From Limnofasciculus baicalensis BBK-W-15 (GTDB lineage Bacteria > Cyanobacteriota > Cyanobacteriia > Cyanobacteriales > Coleofasciculaceae): DNA of 36,501 bases. Shown here piece by piece: positions 15,282 through 23,990 of the stretch; position 1 is the stretch's first letter, and each line of letters starts with the position of its first letter. Position numbers and translations under genes: made by a program. The stretch lies in NCBI RefSeq assembly GCF_024178385.1, contig NZ_JAMZMM010000015.1, forward strand, positions 1-36,501, in the 5' to 3' direction. Under the pieces are notes generated by a model. It worked only from the letters and a program-made list of their open reading frames with translations, searched no databases and was not told the origin of the DNA.

Positions 15282-16742
15282 TTGACTAATTCATCGCCTG
15301 AGTCTAACACCCAAAATCCTCTAGATCCCGATCTAGAATTAGATAATGCTGCCTTCAGCGTTGCCCAAATTCAGGCTGAACTTAATTACAAACAGGCACA
15401 AGATGCCCTCAGAGACTTGGTAGCTAATTTAGACTTAACCCCCCAAGAAAAAACAGGTTTAGAGTCGGATATTGAGGAATTAACTAATCTTCTAAATAAA
15501 CTTAACCAAACTTCTGTGCAAATTGCCGCATTTGGTATGGTTGGAAGGGGGAAATCTTCGGTACTTAATTCCTTATTAGGTCAACCTATATTTGAAACCG
15601 GACCTCTCCATGGTGTGACTCAAAACTCGCAAACTGCTAACTGGAAATTGAGTCAAGAAACCATCGGGGATTCGGATCGAGAAATCCTGCGGGTGGCGTT
15701 ACCGAGTATTGGTAATTCCCAAATTGAACTAATAGATACACCTGGGATTGATGAGGTAGATGGAGAAACTCGTGAAGCCTTAGCATTGACAGTAGCTAAA
15801 CATGCGGATCTAATTTTATTTGTGATTGCTGGTGATGTGACTAAAGTTGAATATGAGGCACTTTGTCAGTTGCGAGAATTTGGAAAGCCGATGTTATTGG
15901 TATTTAATAAAATTGACCAGTATCCCGAAGCTGATCGACTAGAAATTTACCATAAAATTAGAGACGATCGCGTTAAACAACTCCTATCTCCATCGGAAAT
16001 AGTAATGGTGGCTGCCTCTCCTTTAGTTGCTGTTGCAGTACGCCGCCCGGATGGAAGTAAGGCAATTAAACGGCATTCTGGCAAACCAGAAATAGATGAG
16101 TTAAAGTTAAAAATACTGGAAATATTACACCGTGAAGGTAAATCTTTGGTTGCCCTCAATACGATGTTATATGCAGGGGAAGTAAACGAGCAAATAGTTC
16201 AGCGAAAAATGATAATTAGGGAAGAAAGTGCGGATAAGATTATCTGGAGAGCAGTGAAAACCAAAGCAATTGCGATCGCACTCAACCCTGTTACCTTTGT
16301 GGACATCTTTACTGCCACAGTGGTTGATATAGTAATGATTTTAGCCTTATCTCACCTCTATGGCATTCCCATGACTCAACCAGGCGCGATCGCATTATTA
16401 CAAAAAATCGCCATTAGTATGGGTGGAATCAGTGCCAGCGAACTTTTAGCGACTCTAGGATTAAGTGGAATTAAAGGATTATTAGGTTTATCTGCACCTG
16501 CAACAGGTGGGATATCCTTAGCACCTTATATCTCTGTTGCTATTACCCAAGCTGGAGTTGCCGGGGTTTCATCTTATGCGATTGGGCAAGTAACTAAAAC
16601 CTATTTAGCTAATGGCGCATCTTGGGGAGAAGATGGCCCAAAAGCTGTTGTTAGTCGCATTCTTTCTTCTCTAGATGAAACCTCTATTTTAAATCGGATT
16701 AAAGGAGAATTGGCTGCAAAATTGGGGAAGGATGAAGGATGA
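15282..16742 (+). CDS. Dynamin/Era-like GTPase with hydrophobic C-terminus
   Basis: 486 residues. Residues 1-75 are helical and precede a G domain with G1 G-M-V-G-R-G-K-S (85-92), G3 D-T-P-G (152-155) and G4 N-K-I-D (209-212). After residue 300 comes a hydrophobic region, with strongly apolar stretches near 325-350 and 375-440, similar to DUF697-type tails that touch membranes. The start codon is TTG, chosen because AGGAGG lies seven bases upstream and no ATG precedes the G domain. Its stop codon runs into a heptamer array. A role in membrane dynamics or stress is possible for this class, but none is shown here. Confidence 0.85.
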   Translation: MTNSSPESNTQNPLDPDLELDNAAFSVAQIQAELNYKQAQDALRDLVANLDLTPQEKTGLESDIEELTNLLNKLNQTSVQIAAFGMVGRGKSSVLNSLLGQPIFETGPLHGVTQNSQTANWKLSQETIGDSDREILRVALPSIGNSQIELIDTPGIDEVDGETREALALTVAKHADLILFVIAGDVTKVEYEALCQLREFGKPMLLVFNKIDQYPEADRLEIYHKIRDDRVKQLLSPSEIVMVAASPLVAVAVRRPDGSKAIKRHSGKPEIDELKLKILEILHREGKSLVALNTMLYAGEVNEQIVQRKMIIREESADKIIWRAVKTKAIAIALNPVTFVDIFTATVVDIVMILALSHLYGIPMTQPGAIALLQKIAISMGGISASELLATLGLSGIKGLLGLSAPATGGISLAPYISVAITQAGVAGVSSYAIGQVTKTYLANGASWGEDGPKAVVSRILSSLDETSILNRIKGELAAKLGKDEG

Positions 16743-16775
16743 AGTATGAAGTATGAAGTATGAAGTATGAAGTAT
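16741..16775. repeat. Heptanucleotide array GAAGTAT, 5 copies
   Basis: Five perfect units, then one GAAATAT and a partial unit. The GTPase stop codon (16740-16742) is formed at the junction with the first unit. Confidence 0.92.
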
Positions 16776-16811
16776 GAAATATGAAGTGAAACTATTTTTT
16801 TACTCTTCACC

Positions 16812-16846
16812 CTACTCCCCACTCCCTACTCCCTACTCCCTACTCC
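16812..16846. repeat. Heptanucleotide array C(T/C)ACTCC, 5 copies
   Basis: Five 7-bp units (CTACTCC with one CCACTCC) end four bases before the stop codon of the minus-strand gene at 16851. The 108-bp spacer between the two convergent genes is thus mostly two unrelated heptamer arrays. Confidence 0.9.
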
Positions 16847-16850
16847 CCAT

Positions 16851-17429
16851 TCATCTTCCCATATTTCGTTTCATTCGCTCTAATTCTGCTTCTGTTTCCC
16901 AGTTAGTAAATTGTTCTTCTAGGGGATCATTTCCACTGGAAATATTGCGCTGGTAATTATGATTCCAGCCAGATGTTTGAGGAGGTGATTGAGATTTAGA
17001 ATTAGCATGAGTAGCTGCTACTTCTTTGGCTTTAGCTTTTACTTCAGCCCGACGAGTTTGAATCTGACGTTGCAATTCTTTAGTTTGAGCAAGTCGCTGC
17101 TTGACACCTTCCATTTTGCCCCAAATTTGGTTACCCTGATGTAAAAGATTCGCCTCTCTTTCTTGAGCAGCTTGAGCTAAATCTTGTCTGCCATTAGCCC
17201 TTGCCTTTTCCACTCGCCCATGCCAGAGCTGAATATCTTGGGCGATCCCTAAAATTTCATTTTGCAAGTTCTTTTCTTGAGTTTGTAAGTCAATAATTAA
17301 CCGCAGAGTATCTTCTTCTTGCTCTCGTAATTGTTCTTCTAGTGCTTGTAATTCTAGATGGGGATTGTTACGCAAAAATTCATCAAGGCGGTTTTCGAGA
17401 AAGCGATTTAGATCTTCAAATAAACTCAC
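16851..17429 (-). CDS. Coiled-coil protein of the TIGR04376 type
   Basis: 192 residues, highly helical and charged. The opening S-L-F-E-D-L-N-R-F-L-E-N-R-L and the L-E-L-Q-A-L-E-E-Q-L segment match what I recall of the cyanobacterial TIGR04376 family, which has no assigned function. Residues about 25-135 form a long coiled coil. Residues about 140-180 are Ser/Asn/Pro-rich and probably disordered. There is no signal peptide or membrane segment. It converges on the GTPase gene with two heptamer arrays between. Confidence 0.72.
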   Translation of the reverse strand: MSLFEDLNRFLENRLDEFLRNNPHLELQALEEQLREQEEDTLRLIIDLQTQEKNLQNEILGIAQDIQLWHGRVEKARANGRQDLAQAAQEREANLLHQGNQIWGKMEGVKQRLAQTKELQRQIQTRRAEVKAKAKEVAATHANSKSQSPPQTSGWNHNYQRNISSGNDPLEEQFTNWETEAELERMKRNMGR

Positions 17430-17959
17430 GATTGGTATTCCTTATAGTGCAGTATCTCCACTTCTGTTATATCTGATAATTTGCACTATTCCTAATTAGG
17501 CTGTTAAAACCCCTCCCTCAGCCCCTCCCCTGGAAGGAGAGGGGAGTAAGATTTTAGGCTATCCTTTCCCTGGAAGGAGAGAGAAGAAAAATTTCCTGCT
17601 CCCCCTTCCCGCACTGGGCTTCGCCGAGCTACGCTAATGCAGGGAAGCAGGGTTGTTTCATTCTCCTACAGCAACAGGTTAAAACCTTTTGCTATACTGG
17701 CTTTACCGCCCTTCGGCGGTTCAACTTATTTGTTAATCAGCTAGCAAGACTCGCTAACCTGCGAAGGCAGGTTTTGTCTGTGTAGCGACAGATTTCAATC
17801 TGTCGTCAAATTTGAGAATGAAACAGCCCTGTGCAGGGAAGGGGGCTGGGGGGTTAGGTTTTTCAACTTACCCCTAGCGATCGCGCATTCGATCGGGTTA
17901 CGATAACAGTTAGGCTTTTACAAAACTAAATCTCTCTCTAAGGAATTGGAATAACTGAT
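17430..17959. other. Repeat-rich intergenic region
   Basis: This 530-bp spacer between divergent genes has no convincing ORF. It holds two GGAAGGAGAG-type palindromic words (about 17530-17582), a CCTGC...GCAGG hairpin around a CTTCGCCGAGC loop (about 17595-17650) and the MITE-like element at 17648-17831. The promoter of the cassette starting at 17960 presumably lies in 17842-17950, which contains one HIP1 site (near 17877). Confidence 0.75.
17648..17831. mobile_element. MITE-like element with 18-bp terminal inverted repeats
   Basis: The ends CAGGGTTGTTTCATTCTC (17648-17665) and its complement at 17814-17831 match at 17 of 18 positions. The 10-bp word TGCAGGGAAG abuts both outer ends exactly (17638-17647 and 17832-17841), as a target duplication would. 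The 184-bp interior codes for nothing but contains small hairpins, such as CCGCCCTTCGGCGG and ACAGATTTCAATCTGT. No transposase is nearby. The left flank is itself part of a hairpin, so the duplication could be partly coincidental. Confidence 0.7.
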
Positions 17960-18658
17960 ATGACAACCAACCTCTCCAGCAATGCTGAAATTCTTTGTAA
18001 AGAAGTTCGCTTGCTCCTTTGTTTGTGGGATTTGGGCGGATTTGAAGTGAAAAAGGGTGACTTGAATCCGCGACTGAAACGGAAGAAGGAGACGGCTGGA
18101 GATTATCAGAATGCTTACACGAGTTTAGCAGAAGTAGGCGCGATCGCAATCTCGAAAAATAAGGTTTCTCTCCTGAAACCCAAGGGAATCGAGGTGTTGA
18201 GTGAGGGATTGAGAAGCGCGGATTTCCAATTTAATAGCCCGATTGGTGCGAAAATGGCGAATACACTATTGAAGTGGATTCGTGAGGAAGATACATCTGT
18301 GATGGGTGCGGTTGTTGATAGTGGGAAACTTGAAAAAAGTGGGGATGGCGCTTCAGCGCCTACTACTAACGGGGGTATTACATTGTATGACGAATTTAAG
18401 TCGGTGGCGTTAGACGTGTATGACAAGTTGAATCGGGATTATAACTTGGATAATCTCGTGCCAATTTATCGGATTCGGCGGGAAATAGGCGATCGAATTT
18501 CTCGTTCTCAGTTTAATGAATGGTTGTTGGAAATGCAAGCTGATGATATTTTACAGTTAATGGGGGGAGAAATGCCAGATATTACTTCTGATAAACGCGA
18601 AGATTCAATAACTATCCCTGGTGCTGGGTTGCGCTACTATGCCAAACGACTGAATTAA
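17960..18658 (+). CDS. Winged-helix-like protein, first gene of the nuclease cassette
   Basis: 232 residues, no named family recognised. Residues about 10-78 look like a winged helix (helix-rich start, then A-I-A-I-S-K-N-K-V-S-L-L-K-P-K-G-I-E-V-L as a beta-wing pattern). Residues about 110-135 are a Gly/Ser/Thr linker. Residues about 143-232 form a second winged-helix-like unit with L-V-P-I-Y-R-I-R-R-E-I-G and S-R-S-Q-F-N-E-W-L. Two such units suggest DNA or protein binding. It is followed after 50 bp by the ATPase in the same direction, so cotranscription is likely. It may be the specificity or regulatory subunit of the cassette; that is inference. Confidence 0.7.
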   Translation: MTTNLSSNAEILCKEVRLLLCLWDLGGFEVKKGDLNPRLKRKKETAGDYQNAYTSLAEVGAIAISKNKVSLLKPKGIEVLSEGLRSADFQFNSPIGAKMANTLLKWIREEDTSVMGAVVDSGKLEKSGDGASAPTTNGGITLYDEFKSVALDVYDKLNRDYNLDNLVPIYRIRREIGDRISRSQFNEWLLEMQADDILQLMGGEMPDITSDKREDSITIPGAGLRYYAKRLN

Positions 18659-18708
18659 TGAGATTACTGCAAATCCCTTTATAGTTCCTCACCTCACACT
18701 GAATCACG

Positions 18709-20673
18709 ATGGAAAATCCTCCTGTTTCTCCGATAGAAGTCCTCAACGCAGCCATCCAAAGTCATAATCCATTTATCAACGCGGGAATTGTCAAAGAACA
18801 AGATGTCTGGGGGAACAAATTTACCGATGTTCCTACTCTAAATTCCCACGCTTCTGATGCAGTTTTTCAAGCAATTAAGCAAGTGCGGACAAGTCAATCT
18901 AGCCAAGACAAGGTGACTTCAATCGCCATAACTGCACAACAGGGCGTAGGTAAAACCCACCTCCTCAGTCGCATTCGCCATCGGCTTGAACGCGAAGGTG
19001 GTGCTTTATTTGTTTATGCAGGTGTCAATAACTATACAGACTTAAATCTAGTTAAGTACCAATTCCAGCAAACATTGGCAGATAGTCTCAGCCACACTGC
19101 TAGTCAAGAAGTCATGCAGTGGCAGGAAGTGGCAGCAGCAATTGCAAACGAAGGCTTCAAAGCCATCAATCCTAATGCTCCAAACCTTTCTCCCCAAGAG
19201 TTGACCCACCGATTTGATAAAGTATCTGCAAGTTGGGTGGCGAAGAACAAGAGTTTAATGAACGTACTCACAAAGCAAGTTCTCAAAACAAAACAAAATG
19301 CAGATCCCTATATTATTAGGGCTATTTTGTGGACGCTTTCAGAAACTCAGTCATCATTTGCAATTAAATGGTTGTCAGGCGATGAACTAGCTCAATCTAA
19401 TGCTGAGGTACTGGGATTACCTAATCCTAGTAAAACTAGTCAAGATAGAGAAGCTGAAGCTCTAAAAAATGTTCAGCAAACATTAAATTTAGTGAGTTAT
19501 TATAACCCTGTAGTTATTTGTTTTGATGAAATAGATGTCAAAAATAACTCTACTGATGACGGCTTGCCAACAGAGCTGGTGATTGCTGATTTAGTCAAGC
19601 GTCTCCATGATACCCTTGAAAACTCTGAACTCAGTAAAGGGGTTGTTATTCTCACAGTTATGCTGCCTGATACATGGACACAAAAGGTAAATTTAATGCC
19701 TGGTGGTACACCAGATAGAGTATCTAAATATACACAACGAAAGCCGATTGACTTAAAATATATTAGTGGCAATTCAATGGTAGAGTTAGTCACACTTTGG
19801 CTGAAAGATTTTTATGAATCCAGGAATTTATTTCCACCTAATTCATGTTACCCATTTGAAGAAAGCGAACTGAAAAAATTTGGCAAAGGTAAACCAACTG
19901 TAAGGGAAGCATTACAATGGTGTGCAGAAAATTTTAAAGTTTATCAACCGCAACTTCCAACTAAACCACTTGATCGGTTTGAACTTGCATTAAAAAAAGA
20001 AATTGAGGCAGACATCGGAGATTATCTGGAGGATAACTCGCTAATCGCTGACTCTCTGCGTTTTGGATTTCAGACCTTGATAGGTAAGACTTTGGAAGGA
20101 GTAACGATTGAAGAAATTACTGAAGTTAAGCCTAAAGCAGAAAATAAGGGTTGGATCAACTTCAAGGTTATTGGTACAGAGGGGGGAAAAGTTGTCAAGA
20201 TTGGAGTAGCTGTGATTCAGTCTTCTCAATTCTCATTAGTGGCTGGATTAAAGCGCTTAAAGGAATATGAAATATTTGACCTGACTCGTGGATGTTTAGT
20301 ACGTTCCCAATCCAAGATAGAGCAGACCAAAAAGAATTCAGAAGCCTACAAATTACTTGACCAACTTATCTTAGAAAAGGGTGGAGAACATGTGCCTCTT
20401 ATAGAAGAGCAGATCAGACCACTAATCGCTGTTCATTCTGTTTATCAGAAGCGTGGAAATTATGATTTAACTGAGGAGCAAGTTTTTGATTTCATCTCTC
20501 AGCAGCAGCTAACTTTTGAGAATCCTTTATTGGCAGACATTTTGAGTGACCCTTCCGGTCGAATGCCCGCTGTCGATGAGCGGGACAGCATGGAACTCCT
20601 AGAAGACTTCCTAAATCCTTCCAATATAAACGAAACAGATGACTCAGACGATCTTGGTGAGTTGTTTAATTAA
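18709..20673 (+). CDS. AAA+-like ATPase of the nuclease cassette
   Basis: 654 residues. The ATPase domain spans about 20-420: Walker A A-Q-Q-G-V-G-K-T with K82, and Walker B V-V-I-C-F-D-E-I-D at 267-275 with D272-E273. The region after Walker B (P-T-V-R-E-A-L-Q-W-C) resembles the lid part of AAA+/ORC-type ATPases. Residues about 430-600 form a mixed alpha/beta domain containing I-G-V-A-V-I-Q where a nuclease strand would carry E-x-K; it could be a degenerate nuclease fold, which is speculative. The C-terminus (about 615-654) is acidic and probably flexible. The stop is 2 bp before the next ATG, so this gene and the nuclease are almost surely one operon. An energy-dependent role on DNA is likely; the substrate is unknown. 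Confidence 0.82.
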   Translation: MENPPVSPIEVLNAAIQSHNPFINAGIVKEQDVWGNKFTDVPTLNSHASDAVFQAIKQVRTSQSSQDKVTSIAITAQQGVGKTHLLSRIRHRLEREGGALFVYAGVNNYTDLNLVKYQFQQTLADSLSHTASQEVMQWQEVAAAIANEGFKAINPNAPNLSPQELTHRFDKVSASWVAKNKSLMNVLTKQVLKTKQNADPYIIRAILWTLSETQSSFAIKWLSGDELAQSNAEVLGLPNPSKTSQDREAEALKNVQQTLNLVSYYNPVVICFDEIDVKNNSTDDGLPTELVIADLVKRLHDTLENSELSKGVVILTVMLPDTWTQKVNLMPGGTPDRVSKYTQRKPIDLKYISGNSMVELVTLWLKDFYESRNLFPPNSCYPFEESELKKFGKGKPTVREALQWCAENFKVYQPQLPTKPLDRFELALKKEIEADIGDYLEDNSLIADSLRFGFQTLIGKTLEGVTIEEITEVKPKAENKGWINFKVIGTEGGKVVKIGVAVIQSSQFSLVAGLKRLKEYEIFDLTRGCLVRSQSKIEQTKKNSEAYKLLDQLILEKGGEHVPLIEEQIRPLIAVHSVYQKRGNYDLTEEQVFDFISQQQLTFENPLLADILSDPSGRMPAVDERDSMELLEDFLNPSNINETDDSDDLGELFN

Positions 20674-20675
20674 GT

Positions 20676-22118
20676 ATGAACGAATCAGTTTTGCTTCAAA
20701 CAGCCTTATGTCTACCAGCACCTGACATTGAAGCGTTAATCCAAGGACGAATGATTGCAGCAATGCCTCGAAAATTGATTAATTCGGGGCAGCAATTTGC
20801 TCTCTATCCAGATAATCCCTCAATTAAATTACTACCCCTTGATCAATACTACCACTCAAGTTTTTTGTCCATTGCCCAAAGGGTTTTTGCTAACTTAAAT
20901 TTGGAAAGAGTTTTGATTAAAGCTTGGGCTAGGTGCGAATTGTGCCAAATCCTGAATGATTCTGAAGCATTAGAAGTTCTATCACAGTTAACAGTGTGGA
21001 CGAAAGACTCATTACAACAAACGCTCCTACAAAAACCTTATATTTTTCTGGCTTACCTACGTGTCTATCTGCTACCTCAGCCCCTGGAAGTTCCAGTCCA
21101 TACTCAAATTCGTCACATTGTTCCTTTACCACAACAACTTAAAGTTTCTGAAGCAACCCCAGTATTAAGCGATCGCGCCTTCTCCCAACGCCGCCACCAA
21201 CTCGAACATCGCATACCACCCGAACATCCAGAATTAGAAGAATTACAAGGTAGAATCTCTATTCTCTCCACCAATAACTCAACCGCTGCTAAATTAGATC
21301 TCTATATCCAAACCTGCTTAGGTTGGAAAACTCCCCAACCCAATAAATTACCACCAGAATACAATTGGATTTATACTATTAAAGAGTTAGGCACTGCTAC
21401 CACAGGCGGTAACTATGAAAAAGGCACAGCATTTGAACAAATCGTTCACAAAAGTCTCACCTTTCTCGGTTTTGGTGTTGATCCTAATGCTAAAGGTGGT
21501 GCAGGTGGGATGGATTTATACTGCACCACACCCTATCCCCTAGTAGGCGAATGTAAAGCAGGTAAAAGTATCCCCGATGCCACAGTTGAACAGTTATCCA
21601 GAATCGGCAAACGACATCTCGGCAAATATGACTATGAACAAACTGTTAAATTAATTATCGGTCCTGGGGAACCAACTACATATTTACAAAAATCCGCTCA
21701 AGTATCTACAATTAGTATCATTCACCCTATGACACTGCAAAAATTAGTCGAACTCCACGCGAAACATCCCGGTTCAGTCAATTTAATGGAACTGAAACAG
21801 TATCTCACAGCCGGACAAATTGACGACAAGATAGATGAATATGTAGATAAAGTTGAGGAAACGATAAAATTGCGATCGCAAATTGTTACAGCAGTAAAAC
21901 AACTTGGCGAAGGGGAACCTGGAAGCAAACACCAAACCATGGTAATTCGCACCCACTATAATGCTGTATTCGCCAAGGAAACAAACGCTAAACTAGATGA
22001 TATATTAGTTCACGACTTACTAGTAGAACTTTCCTCACCCTTAACAGGTTATTTAGGGCGAGATAAAGGAAATGATTGGAAAAGCGATCGCTTTTATTTC
22101 CTCCGTGACTTATCCTAA
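20676..22118 (+). CDS. DUF1802-like/PD-(D/E)XK nuclease fusion
   Basis: 480 residues in three parts. Residues about 8-150 look like a DUF1802-type domain (P-A-P-D-I-E-A-L-I-Q-G, Q-F-A-L-Y-P, I-K-A-W-A-R-C with C87-x-x-C90, L-R-V-Y-L-L-P-Q-P); the family match is from memory. Residues about 245-375 are a restriction-like nuclease: E254 in the first helix, D280 in G-G-M-D-L-Y, and E292-C-K294 in V-G-E-C-K-A-G, the D...ExK motif of Mrr-like enzymes. Residues about 385-480 are helical and end in L-S-S-P-L-T-G-Y-L-G and R-F-Y-F-L-R-D-L. The start is 2 bp after the ATPase stop. The motif is complete, so it should be catalytically competent. A defence or DNA-processing role is inference from domains and context. 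Confidence 0.83.
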   Translation: MNESVLLQTALCLPAPDIEALIQGRMIAAMPRKLINSGQQFALYPDNPSIKLLPLDQYYHSSFLSIAQRVFANLNLERVLIKAWARCELCQILNDSEALEVLSQLTVWTKDSLQQTLLQKPYIFLAYLRVYLLPQPLEVPVHTQIRHIVPLPQQLKVSEATPVLSDRAFSQRRHQLEHRIPPEHPELEELQGRISILSTNNSTAAKLDLYIQTCLGWKTPQPNKLPPEYNWIYTIKELGTATTGGNYEKGTAFEQIVHKSLTFLGFGVDPNAKGGAGGMDLYCTTPYPLVGECKAGKSIPDATVEQLSRIGKRHLGKYDYEQTVKLIIGPGEPTTYLQKSAQVSTISIIHPMTLQKLVELHAKHPGSVNLMELKQYLTAGQIDDKIDEYVDKVEETIKLRSQIVTAVKQLGEGEPGSKHQTMVIRTHYNAVFAKETNAKLDDILVHDLLVELSSPLTGYLGRDKGNDWKSDRFYFLRDLS

Positions 22119-22132
22119 CTTGCGACTTTTAA

Positions 22133-22199
22133 GTTTGTAGTAGGCACTTTAGTGCCTAAAAATGCTATATGTATAAGCACTAAAGTCCTTACTACAAAC
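22133..22199. repeat. Long imperfect inverted repeat between the two paralogues
   Basis: A 23-base arm (22133-22155) pairs with 22177-22199 at 21 of 23 positions around a 21-base loop. The arms contain GTTTGTAGTA and CTTTAGTGC. It could form a strong RNA hairpin within the 241-bp gap and reduce expression of the downstream paralogue, or it may simply be a small mobile repeat. No T run follows. Confidence 0.88.
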
Positions 22200-22359
22200 A
22201 TCTAGTACAAGTCCAATAGCACCAGAGCCTATCTAACCTCTAGCCCCGAATCGCCCCTAACCCCAATAATATTAAATGATAATAGAGGTTTTCTAAATCC
22301 GCCAAAGCCGCAGGTTAAAATCAGTACCTATCCAAGAAAACAAGTAAGGCTGACTGATT

Positions 22360-23805
22360 ATGAGTACATTAGTTGTTATTAATACGGCATTTCCCTTCCC
22401 AGCCCCTGATATTGAAGCATTACTCCAAGGGCACAGCATCGTGGCAATGCCTCAGATTTTCATGAATCCGGGGAGGCAATTTGCTCTTTATCCGACAGAT
22501 ACCTCAATTAACTCCTTGCAAACAGAACAATATTATCGCTCTAATTTTCTTCCTACTGCTCGAAATACTCTCTCTGAAATTGAGGGTGATACAGTTTTAA
22601 TTAAAGCATGGGCGAGGTGCGAACATTGCCAAGTTATCGATCAACCAGATTATCTGAAAATGTTATCTCAGCTAACAGTATGGACTAAAGAAGCCTTATT
22701 GAAAACTCTCGCTCAACGCGGGCATATTTTTCTTACTTACCTACGGGTTTATCGACTACCTCAGCCATTAGAAATACCCGTGCATCCTAATCCCCGTTTC
22801 ATGCCTCTCCCAGAAACCCTTACTATTACAGAAGCAACACCTGTATTTGGCAATTTATTCTTTAAACAACGCTGTCTCCAAATGCAGCAGCGACAGTCAT
22901 CGCCCTATCCAGAATTGAAAGCATTGCAAAGTGCGATCGCATATCTCTCAGATCGTAACCTGGCAGCCAAGGAAATACAACGGGAAATCGCAAATTTTCT
23001 CATTGGTGTTAGCGCCCGCCCCCTTAAATCCATGGATTCCGATTTAATCTGGATTGAGAGAATCGCCAAAATTGCTAATTCTCACGATAGTAATGAGTTA
23101 AAAATCTTAGTAGAAAAAAGCTTCCACAAGCTAGGCTTTACTAATTCTCAAACTAACAAAGGAGGGAAAACAGAAACACCTGAAGGAATTAACCTTTATT
23201 TCGATGCGCCCTATCCACTAGTTGTCACCTCTCCAGTAATGCCCGATGAAACAGGAGAGACTTCAATCCTGGAAGAGGTAATTGAGGGCGTAAAAAAAAT
23301 TATTGGTGTATCGGATAACAATTGTGTCAAACTAATAGTAGCAGCAGGTGAACTAACACCTGATGAGATTCTAGAAGCCAAGCTCTATCAAATGAATGTA
23401 ATTCATCCAGAAACCCTGCAACGTCTCGTAGAAATACAAGCATATCACAAAGGCTCCATCGATTTGATAAAGCTGCAAAATTGCTGGCAAAATGTCTGGG
23501 GTTCAGCAGATGAAACTATTCAGCAATATTTAGCAGACATTCGCCAAATACTGGAATTACGATCGCTAATCGTGCAACTAGTCAAACATCACCTGCACAA
23601 TGCCGGATTAAAAGATACTGCCGTTGATGCCTTACATAGAGTATATGTAACATCTCAGTTTCCCGAATCATTAACTATCGAAGAAATTCATGAAATTTTG
23701 ATTGAATTGTCTTCCCCTTTAACAGGTTACTTAGGACGAATTAAAGGGAAAGATTGGCAAAGCGATCGTTTTTATTTCCTGAGAGATTTGCCACCTATGA
23801 GTTAG
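22360..23805 (+). CDS. Nuclease-dead paralogue of the DUF1802-like/nuclease fusion
   Basis: 481 residues, clearly homologous end to end to the preceding protein: the same opening (P-A-P-D-I-E-A-L), I-K-A-W-A-R-C-E-x-C, R-V-Y-R-L-P-Q-P-L-E-I-P and the same ending (L-S-S-P-L-T-G-Y-L-G-R, R-F-Y-F-L-R-D-L). In the nuclease region, however, D280 is replaced by Asn (G-I-N-L-Y) and E292-C-K294 by T-S-P (P-L-V-V-T-S-P), and the first-helix Glu aligns with Lys. The fold may remain but catalysis should not. The frame is fully open, and the N- and C-terminal domains are conserved, so it appears selected and not a pseudogene. It may act as a structural or regulatory partner of the active copy; that is inference. 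Confidence 0.82.
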   Translation: MSTLVVINTAFPFPAPDIEALLQGHSIVAMPQIFMNPGRQFALYPTDTSINSLQTEQYYRSNFLPTARNTLSEIEGDTVLIKAWARCEHCQVIDQPDYLKMLSQLTVWTKEALLKTLAQRGHIFLTYLRVYRLPQPLEIPVHPNPRFMPLPETLTITEATPVFGNLFFKQRCLQMQQRQSSPYPELKALQSAIAYLSDRNLAAKEIQREIANFLIGVSARPLKSMDSDLIWIERIAKIANSHDSNELKILVEKSFHKLGFTNSQTNKGGKTETPEGINLYFDAPYPLVVTSPVMPDETGETSILEEVIEGVKKIIGVSDNNCVKLIVAAGELTPDEILEAKLYQMNVIHPETLQRLVEIQAYHKGSIDLIKLQNCWQNVWGSADETIQQYLADIRQILELRSLIVQLVKHHLHNAGLKDTAVDALHRVYVTSQFPESLTIEEIHEILIELSSPLTGYLGRIKGKDWQSDRFYFLRDLPPMS

Positions 23806-23990
23806 GAGAATGGGGAGTGGGGAATGGAAGAAGTTAAATGCTGTTAGCGTAACTGTTTTCTCCCTTCCGAATTCCATGGTAATTATCAATTCCGGCTATG
23901 CTATAAATTTGTAACGATTGGGTGCAACCATCTCATCTGTAGGCATCTTGCCTGTTAATCGCTGTTTCCCCTGCTACTGACTGAAAATTA

